Assembly (NCBI GenBank): GCA_031381645.1
Contig: JANMYB010000005.1
Span: forward strand, 1 to 30,170
DNA from: Methylotenera_A sp031381645
GTDB taxonomy: Bacteria > Pseudomonadota > Gammaproteobacteria > Burkholderiales > Methylophilaceae
Direction of reading: 5' to 3'
DNA length: 30,170 nucleotides
Both the position numbers and the translations under genes were made by a program. Each line of letters opens with the position of its first letter. The stretch's first letter is position 1. The notes under the pieces are model-generated. The model had not been told where the DNA came from. It made no database searches and saw only the letters and a list, made by a program, of their open reading frames with translations. This document shows positions 8,151 through 16,914 of the stretch, one piece after another.

Positions 8151-9233
8151 ATGACTAAAGTCGCACTCATCACAGGCATCACAGGGCAAGACGGTTCCTA
8201 TTTAGCTGAATTTTTGCTTGGCAAAGGCTATATCGTACATGGCGTAAAACGCCGCGCCTCATCGTTTAATACCGACCGCATCGACCACTTATATCAAGAC
8301 CCGCATGTCAATAACAAAAATTTTGTGTTGCATTATGGCGACTTAACCGACTCGACCAATTTAATCCGCATTATCCAGCAAACACAGCCGGATGAGATTT
8401 ACAACCTAGCCGCCATGAGCCATGTTGCGGTGAGTTTTGAAATGCCAGAATACACCGCCAATGCCGATGGTATTGGCACTTTGCGTATTTTAGAAGCCAT
8501 TAGAATTTTGGGCATGGAGAAAAAAACCAAGTTCTACCAAGCATCCACTTCAGAACTTTATGGCTTGGTGCAAGAAACCCCACAAAAAGAAACTACGCCA
8601 TTCTACCCTCGCAGCCCTTACGCAGTGGCCAAACTTTACGCCTACTGGATTACTGTCAATTATCGTGAAGCGTATGGCATTTATGCCTGTAACGGCATCC
8701 TGTTTAACCACGAAAGCCCGGTACGCGGCGAAACCTTCGTCACCCGCAAAATCACCCGCGCGCTAGCCCGCATAAATCTTGGTCTGCAGGACTGTTTATA
8801 TTTAGGCAATATGGACGCGCTACGCGATTGGGGGCACGCCAAAGACTATGTCGAAATGCAATGGTTGATGCTACAACAAGATACCCCAGAAGACTTTGTC
8901 ATCGCAACAGGCGTGCAATACAGCGTGCGTGACTTTGTCAATGCGGCGGCTAAAGAGCTGAACATGCAAATTACTTGGCGCGGCACAGGCGTGGAAGAAA
9001 AAGGCTATTGGCAAGATAAATGTATCGTGCAAGTAGATTCGCGCTATTTCCGCCCGACTGAAGTAGAGACGCTGCTTGGCGACCCAAGCAAAGCCAAACA
9101 AAAACTCGGCTGGACACCAAAAATCACATTTCATGAACTGGTCGCTGAAATGGTGCGAGAAGATTACAAATCCGCCCAGCGTGATGAGCTGATTAAAGAG
9201 CATGGTTATCAAGCCATGGATTATCACGAGTAA
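8151..9233 (+). CDS. gmd: GDP-mannose 4,6-dehydratase
   Basis: 360 residues, the usual length. It converts GDP-D-mannose to GDP-4-keto-6-deoxy-mannose in the cytoplasm, the first step to GDP-L-fucose or GDP-rhamnose/perosamine. Visible features: the NADP-binding GxxGxxG (G9-I-T-G12-Q-D-G15); catalytic T133 and E135 in ASTSELYG; Y157 and K161 in YAVAK; the family hallmark NHESPVRGETFVTRKI. These correspond to T132, E134, Y156 and K160 of the E. coli enzyme. No clear Shine-Dalgarno precedes the ATG, and the 50-bp gap after epsG shows no terminator. The partner fcl begins 5 bp after the stop, so the product is GDP-L-fucose. Substrate comes from manC (25197). Confidence 0.96.
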   Translation: MTKVALITGITGQDGSYLAEFLLGKGYIVHGVKRRASSFNTDRIDHLYQDPHVNNKNFVLHYGDLTDSTNLIRIIQQTQPDEIYNLAAMSHVAVSFEMPEYTANADGIGTLRILEAIRILGMEKKTKFYQASTSELYGLVQETPQKETTPFYPRSPYAVAKLYAYWITVNYREAYGIYACNGILFNHESPVRGETFVTRKITRALARINLGLQDCLYLGNMDALRDWGHAKDYVEMQWLMLQQDTPEDFVIATGVQYSVRDFVNAAAKELNMQITWRGTGVEEKGYWQDKCIVQVDSRYFRPTEVETLLGDPSKAKQKLGWTPKITFHELVAEMVREDYKSAQRDELIKEHGYQAMDYHE

Positions 9234-9238
9234 ATCAA

Positions 9239-10219
9239 ATGGATAAAAACGCTAAAATATATGTTGCAGGGCATCGTGGGCTAGTCGGCTCGGCCATCAT
9301 GCGCCAGTTGAGTGTGCAAGGCTATAGCAATATTGTGACGCGCACCCATGCAGAACTTGATTTAACCAATCAACAAGCAGTGGCTGATTTTTTTGCGAAA
9401 GAAAAGCCTGAATACGTGTTTTTAGCGGCTGCCAAAGTGGGTGGAATTCATGCCAACAATACCTATCCTGCAGAGTTCATACTTTCAAATTTAGCCATTC
9501 AAACCAACGTTATTCATCATTCCTATTTAAATAGTGTTAAACGCTTATTATTTTTAGGCTCAAGCTGTATTTACCCGCGTGATTGCCCACAACCCATTAA
9601 AGAAGAGTATTTGCTTACTGGTACGCTAGAGACTACAAATAGACCTTACGCATTAGCTAAAATCTCAGGCATAGAAATGTGCTGGAGCTATAACCGTCAA
9701 TACGGCACGCAGTATATGGCCGTCATGCCAACTAATCTATATGGGGCAGGTGATAACTATCACCTAGAAAATAGCCATGTAATCCCTGCAATGATTCGTA
9801 AATTTCATGAAGCGAAAATCAACAATCAAGCCAGCGTAACGGTATGGGGTACAGGCACACCTAAGCGTGAGTTTTTATATAGCAACGACATGGCAGAAGC
9901 CTGTGTCTTCGTCATCAATTTGGCCGATGAGATATATCAGCCTTTATTGGCCTCAGATAGAAATGATGGCTTACCACCCTTGCTTAATTTAGGTAGTGCT
10001 AGTGATTTAACCATAGCTGAGCTGGCTCACATGGTTAAAGAAGTTGTAGGTTTTAATGGTGAGATTACTTTTGACACCACCAAGCCAGATGGACCAATGA
10101 GAAAGTTCATGGATTCTAGTCGATTGAACCAACTTGGCTGGCACGCCAGAATTGGTTTGCGGCAAGGGCTAGCGCTTGCTTACGCAACGGCACCATTTAA
10201 TGAGTTAAAAGCGGTATGA
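9239..10219 (+). CDS. fcl: GDP-L-fucose synthase
   Basis: 326 residues, typical length. It epimerises and reduces the Gmd product to GDP-L-fucose using NADPH. Seen: dinucleotide motif GHRGLVG (11-17); active-site region GSSCIYP with S108 and C110; Y137 and K141 in YALAK; H180, matching the second acid/base in the E. coli enzyme. The arrangement gmd-fcl with 5 bp between is the common GDP-fucose module, here inserted between the kinase-like epsG and the exosortase. The stop overlaps the xrtB start as ATGA, implying translational coupling. The presence of fucose in the final polymer is inferred from these two genes, not proven. Confidence 0.95.
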   Translation: MDKNAKIYVAGHRGLVGSAIMRQLSVQGYSNIVTRTHAELDLTNQQAVADFFAKEKPEYVFLAAAKVGGIHANNTYPAEFILSNLAIQTNVIHHSYLNSVKRLLFLGSSCIYPRDCPQPIKEEYLLTGTLETTNRPYALAKISGIEMCWSYNRQYGTQYMAVMPTNLYGAGDNYHLENSHVIPAMIRKFHEAKINNQASVTVWGTGTPKREFLYSNDMAEACVFVINLADEIYQPLLASDRNDGLPPLLNLGSASDLTIAELAHMVKEVVGFNGEITFDTTKPDGPMRKFMDSSRLNQLGWHARIGLRQGLALAYATAPFNELKAV

Positions 10220-11136
10220 ACACCTTAACTCAATCTGATTCATTGCTAGACAAAATGCGTGCTGTTCAAGTGCACTTTCTCGACAACAGCGGTTTGTGGT
10301 TGATGTTTGCTGGCTTGGCAGTGATGTTTTTACCTACCTTATGGGGGCTTGTTGTCGTGAGTGGTTTGTGGGTGGATGACGAACATTCACATGGCCCAAT
10401 CATTCTTTCTATTTCGCTTTGGTTGCTTTGGAAGCGCTGGCGTGAAGTGCCCGATTTATCAAGCTTTAAACCTGCGCCAGCTTTAGCTTGGGGCTGTTTT
10501 ATGGCTGCAGCCATTTTATACATTCCAGGCAGAGCGCTTGATATTATTTATTTTGAAACAGGCGCTTTTATTTGGGCATTAGCAGGCATTGTCTTGATGA
10601 CGGGCGGAACTGGCTTGCTCAATAAGCTCAAGTTCCCTCTCATTTTTATGCTCTTCATGGTTCCGCTACCAAATACATTAGTGGGTCCACTCAGTAGTGT
10701 GATGAAGCTCGCCGTTTCCGCAGTCACTGTGAATATTTTGGCTTGGTTTGACTTGCCCGTTGCCCGAAATGGCGTAGTGATTTATCTCGGCCAATATCAA
10801 TTGTTGGTTGCGGATGCCTGCGCTGGGATGCGTACCTTATTTATGTTAGAAGCGCTTGGTATTCTGTATCTTAACCTAGTGCATTACCCCTCTAAATTAC
10901 GCAATATTGTGTTGCCTATACTGATTGTTCCCATTTCATTTACCGCCAATGTAGTGCGCGTGATTGTGCTTTCGCTCATCACATACTACTGGGGCAATGC
11001 CGCTGGGCAGGGCTTCTTGCATGGTTTTGCAGGCATGGTGCTATTTTTGGCAGGTTTACTTCTGATGTTTGGAGCAGATTCGTTGTTACGTCTGTTCAGT
11101 CAAAAATGGAAGGATAGGAAACTTCATGCAAGCTGA
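10216..11136 (+). CDS. xrtB: exosortase B
   Basis: 306 residues with about eight membrane segments. The exosortase catalytic triad is visible: Cys202 in ADACAGMRTL, Arg248 in TANVVRVI, and His269 in GFLHGFAG. The N-terminal part (LWVDDEHSHGPIIL) is also typical of the family. Exosortases are membrane cysteine transpeptidase-like enzymes that cleave proteins at C-terminal PEP-CTERM signals; the B type is linked to EPS loci with epsD-epsE-epsF-epsG, as here. Two likely substrates lie at 27931 and 28621 in this window. The start overlaps the fcl stop (ATGA) and its end overlaps epsI by 11 bp, so the sorting enzyme is made within the polysaccharide operon. Confidence 0.93.
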   Translation: MNTLTQSDSLLDKMRAVQVHFLDNSGLWLMFAGLAVMFLPTLWGLVVVSGLWVDDEHSHGPIILSISLWLLWKRWREVPDLSSFKPAPALAWGCFMAAAILYIPGRALDIIYFETGAFIWALAGIVLMTGGTGLLNKLKFPLIFMLFMVPLPNTLVGPLSSVMKLAVSAVTVNILAWFDLPVARNGVVIYLGQYQLLVADACAGMRTLFMLEALGILYLNLVHYPSKLRNIVLPILIVPISFTANVVRVIVLSLITYYWGNAAGQGFLHGFAGMVLFLAGLLLMFGADSLLRLFSQKWKDRKLHAS

Positions 11137-11842
11137 AATGCGTTTTGCGGTAAGTCAAAAGCCTAATATCCATCATTGGCTGGTCGTGTTTTTTATGGCG
11201 GCTTGTTTTGCATTTGCCTCATGGCTAACGCCGCATCTTACTTGGTTTGAGCACATCGGCAGCCCACAATTTGAAGAAATTACGCCTAAACAATTTGGCG
11301 ATTGGGTTGAAATTACCGAGGCAGCAGGCAGCAGGATTGTTGACCCAGAGCAGCAATATGCTATCAATAATCTCTACACGCAAACAGTGAGCCGCATCTA
11401 TGAGCAGCGCGCCAGCGGGCGTCGAATCATGCTCTCATTGGCTTATGGCGATAATCAGACTTTCTCAAAACAATTGCATCGCCCCGAAGCTTGCTATTCG
11501 TCCCAAGGTTTTAAAATTGAAAATTTGTATGAAGATAAAATACAAGCTATCAGCAGGCCAATCGTTGTCAATCGAATGAAGGCAACTATCGGCTCAAGAT
11601 TAGAGTATGTCACTTATTGGATTCGTATTGGCGACGGCATCATTAGCGGGCCCGCGACCGCTCTAAATATAGCGCGCTTGCAAATGAGCTTAAAAGGTTA
11701 CATCACAGATGGTCTGCTGTTTCGAGTTTCTGAAGTAGGCGACGATGAAGCTTTGTCGAACGCGCTGCAAGACCAGTTTATTGACGATTTCCTACTAGCG
11801 CTTACTCCAGCGCAGCAGGCCATGATGGTGGGACTAAAATGA
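11126..11842 (+). CDS. epsI: EpsI, exosortase-associated periplasmic protein
   Basis: 238 residues from the ATG at 11126, supported by AGGATAGGAA at 11111-11120; an in-frame TTG at 11069 would add 19 residues of unlikely sequence inside xrtB. One membrane anchor lies at ~17-37 (HHWLVVFFMAACFAFASWL), after which the rest is periplasmic. The family signature HRPEACY (118-124, Cys123) is present, followed by a WIRIGDG segment. EpsI is either a separate protein after the exosortase, as here, or fused to its C-terminus in other exosortase types; its biochemical role is unknown. The overlap with xrtB by 11 bp implies coupled translation and a joint role in PEP-CTERM processing. Confidence 0.9.
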   Translation: MQAEMRFAVSQKPNIHHWLVVFFMAACFAFASWLTPHLTWFEHIGSPQFEEITPKQFGDWVEITEAAGSRIVDPEQQYAINNLYTQTVSRIYEQRASGRRIMLSLAYGDNQTFSKQLHRPEACYSSQGFKIENLYEDKIQAISRPIVVNRMKATIGSRLEYVTYWIRIGDGIISGPATALNIARLQMSLKGYITDGLLFRVSEVGDDEALSNALQDQFIDDFLLALTPAQQAMMVGLK

Positions 11843-11871
11843 TTGGCCTGCAACAGGTTCAAATGTGATCT

Positions 11872-12903
11872 ATGTCTCGCACTCTATCTATCTTGTATTT
11901 AGGGCCTATCAGCGGCACATGCCTTGACCGTGCCAATGCGTTAAGGCGACTTGGTCATGCTGTAGAACATCTGGATTTGCGAATACTTTTACCTAAAACC
12001 GCGTGGGTGGATCGCATTACTTGGCGCATGGGTGGTCACTTAATCGCGCCGTGGTTAATGCGCAGTTTAGCCGAAGTACTGAATGGCAAAAAGTTTGATT
12101 TATGTTACGTGGATGGCGGCGAATGGGTGACACCAAAAGTAATCTCTTTGCTACGTTTACATGCCAAAAAAGTGATTAATTACAATATTGATGATCCGCT
12201 TGGTGCGCGCGATGGCGCACGTTTTAAAGCATATCGGCAAAGCTTGCCATATTACGATTTAAATATTGTGGTACGACAAGAAAATGTGGCTGAAGCTGAA
12301 ATGCTGAATGTAAAAAAAATCATGCGCGTTTACAGAAGCGCAGATGAGGTCTCTCACACGCCACGCAAGCTTAGCGAAAAAGATCATCAAACTTGGGATT
12401 CTGAAGTACTTTTTTTGGGGACATGGTTTCCAGAACGCGGGCCATTTTTGCTTGCATTAATCCAACTAGGCGTGCCGTTGACAATCCGTGGGTCTAATTG
12501 GCATAAAGCGACAGAATGGCCTCAACTTAAGCAATATTGGAAAGGCGGCGCAATCTCAGGTGATGATTATGCCAAGGCGATTCAATGTGCCAAAGTAAAT
12601 TTGGGCTTGTTGTCAAAAGAAAATCGCGATTTACATACTACGCGCTCGCTTGAGATCCCTGCTTTGGGCGGCTTGCTTTGCGCTGAACGTACTAGTGAAC
12701 ACATCACAATGTACAACGAAGGCCAAGAGGCAGTTTTTTGGAAAGACGCAGAAGAATGTGCCGAGATCTGTCGCTTTGCGCTAAGTAATGAAAATCGCCG
12801 CCAAACAATTGCTGCAGCTGGGCATCTGCGTGTAAAGAAAAATGGTCACTATAACCAAATAATTTTAACCAACATATTGCAAGCGGCAGAGTTGACTACA
12901 TGA
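11872..12903 (+). CDS. CgeB-like glycosyltransferase
   Basis: 343 residues, soluble, with a two-Rossmann GT-B layout. The N-terminal half has MSRTLSILYLGPISGTCLDR followed by HAVEHLDLR. The C-terminal half has the CgeB-type ending found in Glyco_trans_1_2 proteins: TRSLEIPALGGLLCAERTSE and then HITMYNEGQEAVFW. These take the place of the E-x7-E motif of classical GT4 enzymes. The donor and acceptor sugars cannot be read from the sequence. It starts 29 bp after epsI with no strong ribosome site (AGG at 11855-11857), the largest gap in this part of the locus. Its stop overlaps the flippase start as ATGA, so it belongs to the assembly block. Confidence 0.75.
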   Translation: MSRTLSILYLGPISGTCLDRANALRRLGHAVEHLDLRILLPKTAWVDRITWRMGGHLIAPWLMRSLAEVLNGKKFDLCYVDGGEWVTPKVISLLRLHAKKVINYNIDDPLGARDGARFKAYRQSLPYYDLNIVVRQENVAEAEMLNVKKIMRVYRSADEVSHTPRKLSEKDHQTWDSEVLFLGTWFPERGPFLLALIQLGVPLTIRGSNWHKATEWPQLKQYWKGGAISGDDYAKAIQCAKVNLGLLSKENRDLHTTRSLEIPALGGLLCAERTSEHITMYNEGQEAVFWKDAEECAEICRFALSNENRRQTIAAAGHLRVKKNGHYNQIILTNILQAAELTT

Positions 12904-14189
12904 AACGCAGAATCATTGCAGGCATGGGCGCCAACTCATTTGGAATGGCCATCACCATTGGCATTCAGCTCGTTTCTTTGCCCTTGTTTCTGTATTTTTG
13001 GGATGTCTCAACCTATGGTGTGTGGTTAATGCTGTCGGCGATTCCTGCTTATTTATCAATGGCAGATGTGGGCATGGTGACTGCGGCAGGAAATAAAATG
13101 ACCATGGCGATGGGCAAAGGTGATTTGGTAGAAGCCAACAGGGTGTTTCAAAGCGCACAGATGTTTATGGCGGTTGTTTGCGGCTTGGCTGGAATGATAG
13201 CAGTGCCAGTCATTCTTTATGCGCCATTGCCTTTTTTGCAGAATGCTGATCAGCGCGTGGCACTTTCTGCGCTTTGTATAGGTGTCCTAGCAGCCTTATT
13301 CGGCGGGCTTTCCGAGGCAGTGTTTAAATCAACAAAACGTTATGCAACGGGGACAATGTTGAGCAATTATGTGCGCTTGGGTGAGTGGCTTGGCTACATG
13401 ACTGGGCTAGTAATGGTAGGCAGTTTCGCAGCAGTCGCATTGTGTGGCCTGGCAGTTCGATTAACTGGCACCTTGATTTGTATGCAGTTATCGCGGCGCG
13501 GCAACCACGGAATTCACTGGGGCATACAAGGTGCAGAGCGCGCAGAAATTCGCGCTATGATCAAACCAGCGGTTTCTTTTATGGCATTTCCATTCGCAAA
13601 CGCTTTGAGCTTTCAGGGCTTAACCTTGTTGGTGGGCGCGCTTTTTGGGCCGATTGCTGTTGCGCTTTTCAACACTTATCGCACCATCGCACGCGTGGCG
13701 GTGCAAATTACCGCAATATTTAGCCATGCCTTGTGGCCAGAGTTTTCTCGCTTGTTCGGTGAAAATGCTGGTCTTGCTGTGCGTCATTTGTTTCGCCGCA
13801 GTGCACTGCTGGGCGCGGCGCAGGCGTTTTTGCTAAGTGCAATTTTATATGTAGCAGCGCCATTTTTGCTACGTATTTGGACGAATAACAGTATCGAATT
13901 TGTGCCAATTTTAATGTTGTTAATGTTGTTATATGCGGCTGTGGCGGGTATTTGGCATATTCCTAGAGTGTTGCTAATGGCGACCAATCAGCATGTTAGT
14001 TTAGCTTATTGGGCGCTTGCGGCTGCTATGTTTTCTGTTACCTTGGCATGGTTGCTGGCAGGCACATTGCAATTAAATGGTGTTGTTGTGGCGATGCTGT
14101 TAAGTGAGCTGTTTATCGCCATTGCTTGCGCTTGGTTGGCTTATACTGCAATGACAGTCAGACTCCCCAGAAAGGCCGTTCCGCAATGA
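12900..14189 (+). CDS. Wzx-like polysaccharide flippase (MOP superfamily)
   Basis: 429 residues with about 12 membrane helices; the opening MKRRIIAGMGANSFGMAITI and the next helix LVSLPLFLYFWDVSTYGVWL match the PST/Wzx pattern (small residues, then Y-G-x-W in helix 2). It would move undecaprenyl-pyrophosphate-linked repeat units across the inner membrane for polymerisation. Starts and stops overlap with neighbours on both sides (ATGA at 12900 and 14186). Together with the polymerase candidate at 15343 and EpsF it makes this a Wzx/Wzy-dependent system rather than an ABC-transporter or synthase system. Substrate specificity cannot be inferred. A MATE drug exporter is unlikely given the setting. 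Confidence 0.85.
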   Translation: MKRRIIAGMGANSFGMAITIGIQLVSLPLFLYFWDVSTYGVWLMLSAIPAYLSMADVGMVTAAGNKMTMAMGKGDLVEANRVFQSAQMFMAVVCGLAGMIAVPVILYAPLPFLQNADQRVALSALCIGVLAALFGGLSEAVFKSTKRYATGTMLSNYVRLGEWLGYMTGLVMVGSFAAVALCGLAVRLTGTLICMQLSRRGNHGIHWGIQGAERAEIRAMIKPAVSFMAFPFANALSFQGLTLLVGALFGPIAVALFNTYRTIARVAVQITAIFSHALWPEFSRLFGENAGLAVRHLFRRSALLGAAQAFLLSAILYVAAPFLLRIWTNNSIEFVPILMLLMLLYAAVAGIWHIPRVLLMATNQHVSLAYWALAAAMFSVTLAWLLAGTLQLNGVVVAMLLSELFIAIACAWLAYTAMTVRLPRKAVPQ

Positions 14190-15346
14190 GAATCGCACTT
14201 TCTACACCAGGCAAGTTTCATACTTTCGATTTGGCCAGAGAGCTCCATTCACGAGGGGCGTTAGCCGCTGTTTTTACAGGCTACCCAAGCTTTAAGCTGA
14301 AAAATGAAAATGTGCCACAGGAAATGATTCGTACTTTCCCATGGCTGCAAAGTTCGTATATGGCTTTCCCATTTAGGCAGCATTTACCAAATTCGGTAAT
14401 AAGGCAGTGGGAGCATTTGACTGCGACAACTTTTGGAAACTGGGTGGCGAAAAGTTTGCCAAAGTGCGATCTTTATGTAGGCCTTTCTGGCTCTAGCCTT
14501 CCAGCAGGCAAAAGCGCCCACAGCCAAGGCGCTGCTTACGTTTGCGATCGTGGCTCTGCAGATATTCGCGTGCAAGATCAACTGCTACGCGAAGAACATG
14601 CTTTGTGGGATATGCCGTTTGCGGGCATCGATGCGCGAACGATAGCGCGCGAAGAAGCCGAGTATGCTGAAGCCGATTTGGTTACAGTGCCGTCCATTTT
14701 TGCCTACCGCTCGTTTGTCGAACAAGGCATTCCAGCAGAAAAGTTACGTTTATTGCCTTACGGGGTCAATGTTTCGCGTTTTCAGCCAGTAGCTGTGCCA
14801 GCAACGGAGCGTTTTGATGTTTTATTTGTTGGCGCCATGAGTTTGCAAAAAGGCATTCAATATTTGGTGCAGGCTTATCAAAAAATCAACCACCCAAATA
14901 AATCACTTACCTTTGTTGGCGCGCCCTCACAAGAGCTCATTCAAATGTTGAAAATGCGTAATTTGTGGCCTGCAGATACAAAAGTGCTAGGGCACGTACC
15001 GCAAACCGAACTCAAAAATATCATGAGTCGCAGCCATGTGCTGGTATTGCCTAGCGTGCAAGATGGGTTTGGCATGGTGATGGCACAAGCGATGGCTTGT
15101 GGCTGCCCTGTAATTGCCAGCCGCAACACGGGCGGTGAGGATTTGTTCACGGATGGTGACGAAGGTTACATCGTGCCGATTCGTGACGTGAATGCGCTTG
15201 CTGAGCGCTTGCAGCAGCTTGCGGACGAGCCAGAACAGAGAGCGGCTATGGGACAGCGCGCATTGGGGCGAGTACAGACATTGGGTGGTTGGAGTAACTA
15301 TGGCGAAAAAGCGATGGAAATTTATGTAAAGGCGTTGCAGAAATGA
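14186..15346 (+). CDS. GT4-type glycosyltransferase
   Basis: 386 residues from the ATG at 14186, which overlaps the flippase stop; an in-frame upstream start at 14126 lies inside the flippase and is not preferred. GT-B fold: N-terminal MRIALSTPGKFHTFDLAREL, C-terminal donor-binding half with LPYGVNVSRFQPV, DVLFVGAMSLQKGIQYLVQA and VLPSVQDGFGMVMAQAMACG. The usual E-x7-E is D-x7-Q here (D in QDGFG, Q in MAQAM), a variant that I recall in a subgroup of bacterial GT4 enzymes, so loss of function is not implied. It probably adds one sugar to the lipid-linked repeat unit. The end overlaps the next gene as ATGA. Confidence 0.85.
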   Translation: MRIALSTPGKFHTFDLARELHSRGALAAVFTGYPSFKLKNENVPQEMIRTFPWLQSSYMAFPFRQHLPNSVIRQWEHLTATTFGNWVAKSLPKCDLYVGLSGSSLPAGKSAHSQGAAYVCDRGSADIRVQDQLLREEHALWDMPFAGIDARTIAREEAEYAEADLVTVPSIFAYRSFVEQGIPAEKLRLLPYGVNVSRFQPVAVPATERFDVLFVGAMSLQKGIQYLVQAYQKINHPNKSLTFVGAPSQELIQMLKMRNLWPADTKVLGHVPQTELKNIMSRSHVLVLPSVQDGFGMVMAQAMACGCPVIASRNTGGEDLFTDGDEGYIVPIRDVNALAERLQQLADEPEQRAAMGQRALGRVQTLGGWSNYGEKAMEIYVKALQK

Positions 15347-16914
15347 CGATTGCAAAATTCATCAACACAACTTTGCTGTGCCTGACGCTGTTGACTTTTG
15401 GTATGCAGTTCCTGATTGATTTTTCTACGGAAAATATTGCGGCTAACTGCATTGTACTTGTTTCGGTATTAACCACATTGCTGTATTTTCGCTGGAGCAA
15501 AGCGTTAGATACTCATCCATTATCGAGTTTTGCAGTGTTTGGGTTTTGTGTCACCTCACAACTTGGCGCTTTGTTGGCGCAATCATTTTCTTGGGTTTCT
15601 ATAAGTGACAACCTGCGCCAGCCACTCATTACATTTTCCTTGCTGGCAATGTATCAAGGTATCGCATTGTTTTGTCATGCGCTATACCGCATGCTGACAT
15701 CAACTTCGACAAACAACTCAAATAAATCAGGTTTATTGCGCAGCATGTTAGGTGCGCTGGGTATTTATGCCACACCGACAGTCATTAATATCTGGATTAT
15801 GGGTGGAATAGGCGTATTTTCTTTATTACTTTCTTATATAAGTCCAGTGGCAAACGGCCTGAGTTTTCTAGCTTGGACACCATTTTTAATTCCACTTTAT
15901 GTGCAGCAGTTAGGCCCCACTTATTGCAACGCTAAAAGAAACTATCTGTTGTTAGTTGCCTATTCTGCTCTGGTTGCACTAATGGCGATGGCTTTTAATG
16001 CGCGCGGCATGATGTTAACTGGTTTTGCCACCGTAACTTTACTATTTTTACTGGTCGGTATGCGTAGCCATAAGGCGGTTACTGCGCCGATGTTATTGAA
16101 ATTTGGCATGATTGGCTTGCTTGGTGTAGTTTTATCTTGGCCAGCCTCCAATATGGTGACTGCCATGGTCATTGCCAGAAAAGATAAATTTAAAGTGCCA
16201 CTGTCTGAAATGGTGACAAAAACGATTGATAATTTTCTTGATCCGGAAAAACTTGCTGAATACAAGGAGCAGGTTGTTGTTAGAGATCTTCGTTCTTCAT
16301 ATGACGAAACTTACATTGAAAATCCCATGGTTGCACGCTTTGTGATTACTAAATTTCATGATAATGCCATTTATTTTGCTGGAGGCATCTCAGATAAAGG
16401 GGCAGATGAAGTGTGGGAAGTCAGCCAAGATTATTTCTGGGCAATGCTACCGCAACCTTGGCTTGACGGACTAAAAATCGATGTCGATAAAGATAAACTG
16501 TATTTTTCAATGGGGGACTTGTTGGTGAATCTCGCGATAGGTACACCATTAAGCGGCCAGCGTACTGGCTCTATATTTGGCCAGGGTTGGGTAATGGTTG
16601 GAAATTTATTCCCAGTAGTTTATTTTTTTATGTGTTTAGTTTTATTTGCGGTAATCGATATATTTGCAATACGCACATCTACTGGCGTAGCTACTCTATC
16701 GGTCATCGGCATGATACATGTTTGGCCTAACTTTCTGTTTGGCATCACGGCAGATTCATTGCATCAACTTTTGAACAGTGCTGTCCGCGGTGTTGTTCAG
16801 TCTGTTATTTTATATGCCATTGTATTTGCTATCGCAAAACTACTATCCAGCATGTATTTAAAACTTTCAAATACTAAACCCACAACTAATGTTGAGTTTA
16901 TTGCCCAAAAATAA
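15343..16914 (+). CDS. multi-spanning membrane protein, likely Wzy-type polymerase
   Basis: 523 residues with about 11-13 predicted membrane helices and one large extracytoplasmic segment at ~285-395 (KVPLSEMVTKTIDNFLDPEK through to YFSMGDLLVN). That layout, many helices plus one large loop between late helices, is typical of O-antigen/EPS polymerases, which are poorly conserved in sequence. No diagnostic motif was recognised, so the call rests on topology and on position between glycosyltransferases in a locus that has a flippase and a chain-length regulator but no other polymerase candidate. It overlaps the GT4 gene before it (ATGA) and shares one base with the next start (TAATG). Confidence 0.65.
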   Translation: MTIAKFINTTLLCLTLLTFGMQFLIDFSTENIAANCIVLVSVLTTLLYFRWSKALDTHPLSSFAVFGFCVTSQLGALLAQSFSWVSISDNLRQPLITFSLLAMYQGIALFCHALYRMLTSTSTNNSNKSGLLRSMLGALGIYATPTVINIWIMGGIGVFSLLLSYISPVANGLSFLAWTPFLIPLYVQQLGPTYCNAKRNYLLLVAYSALVALMAMAFNARGMMLTGFATVTLLFLLVGMRSHKAVTAPMLLKFGMIGLLGVVLSWPASNMVTAMVIARKDKFKVPLSEMVTKTIDNFLDPEKLAEYKEQVVVRDLRSSYDETYIENPMVARFVITKFHDNAIYFAGGISDKGADEVWEVSQDYFWAMLPQPWLDGLKIDVDKDKLYFSMGDLLVNLAIGTPLSGQRTGSIFGQGWVMVGNLFPVVYFFMCLVLFAVIDIFAIRTSTGVATLSVIGMIHVWPNFLFGITADSLHQLLNSAVRGVVQSVILYAIVFAIAKLLSSMYLKLSNTKPTTNVEFIAQK

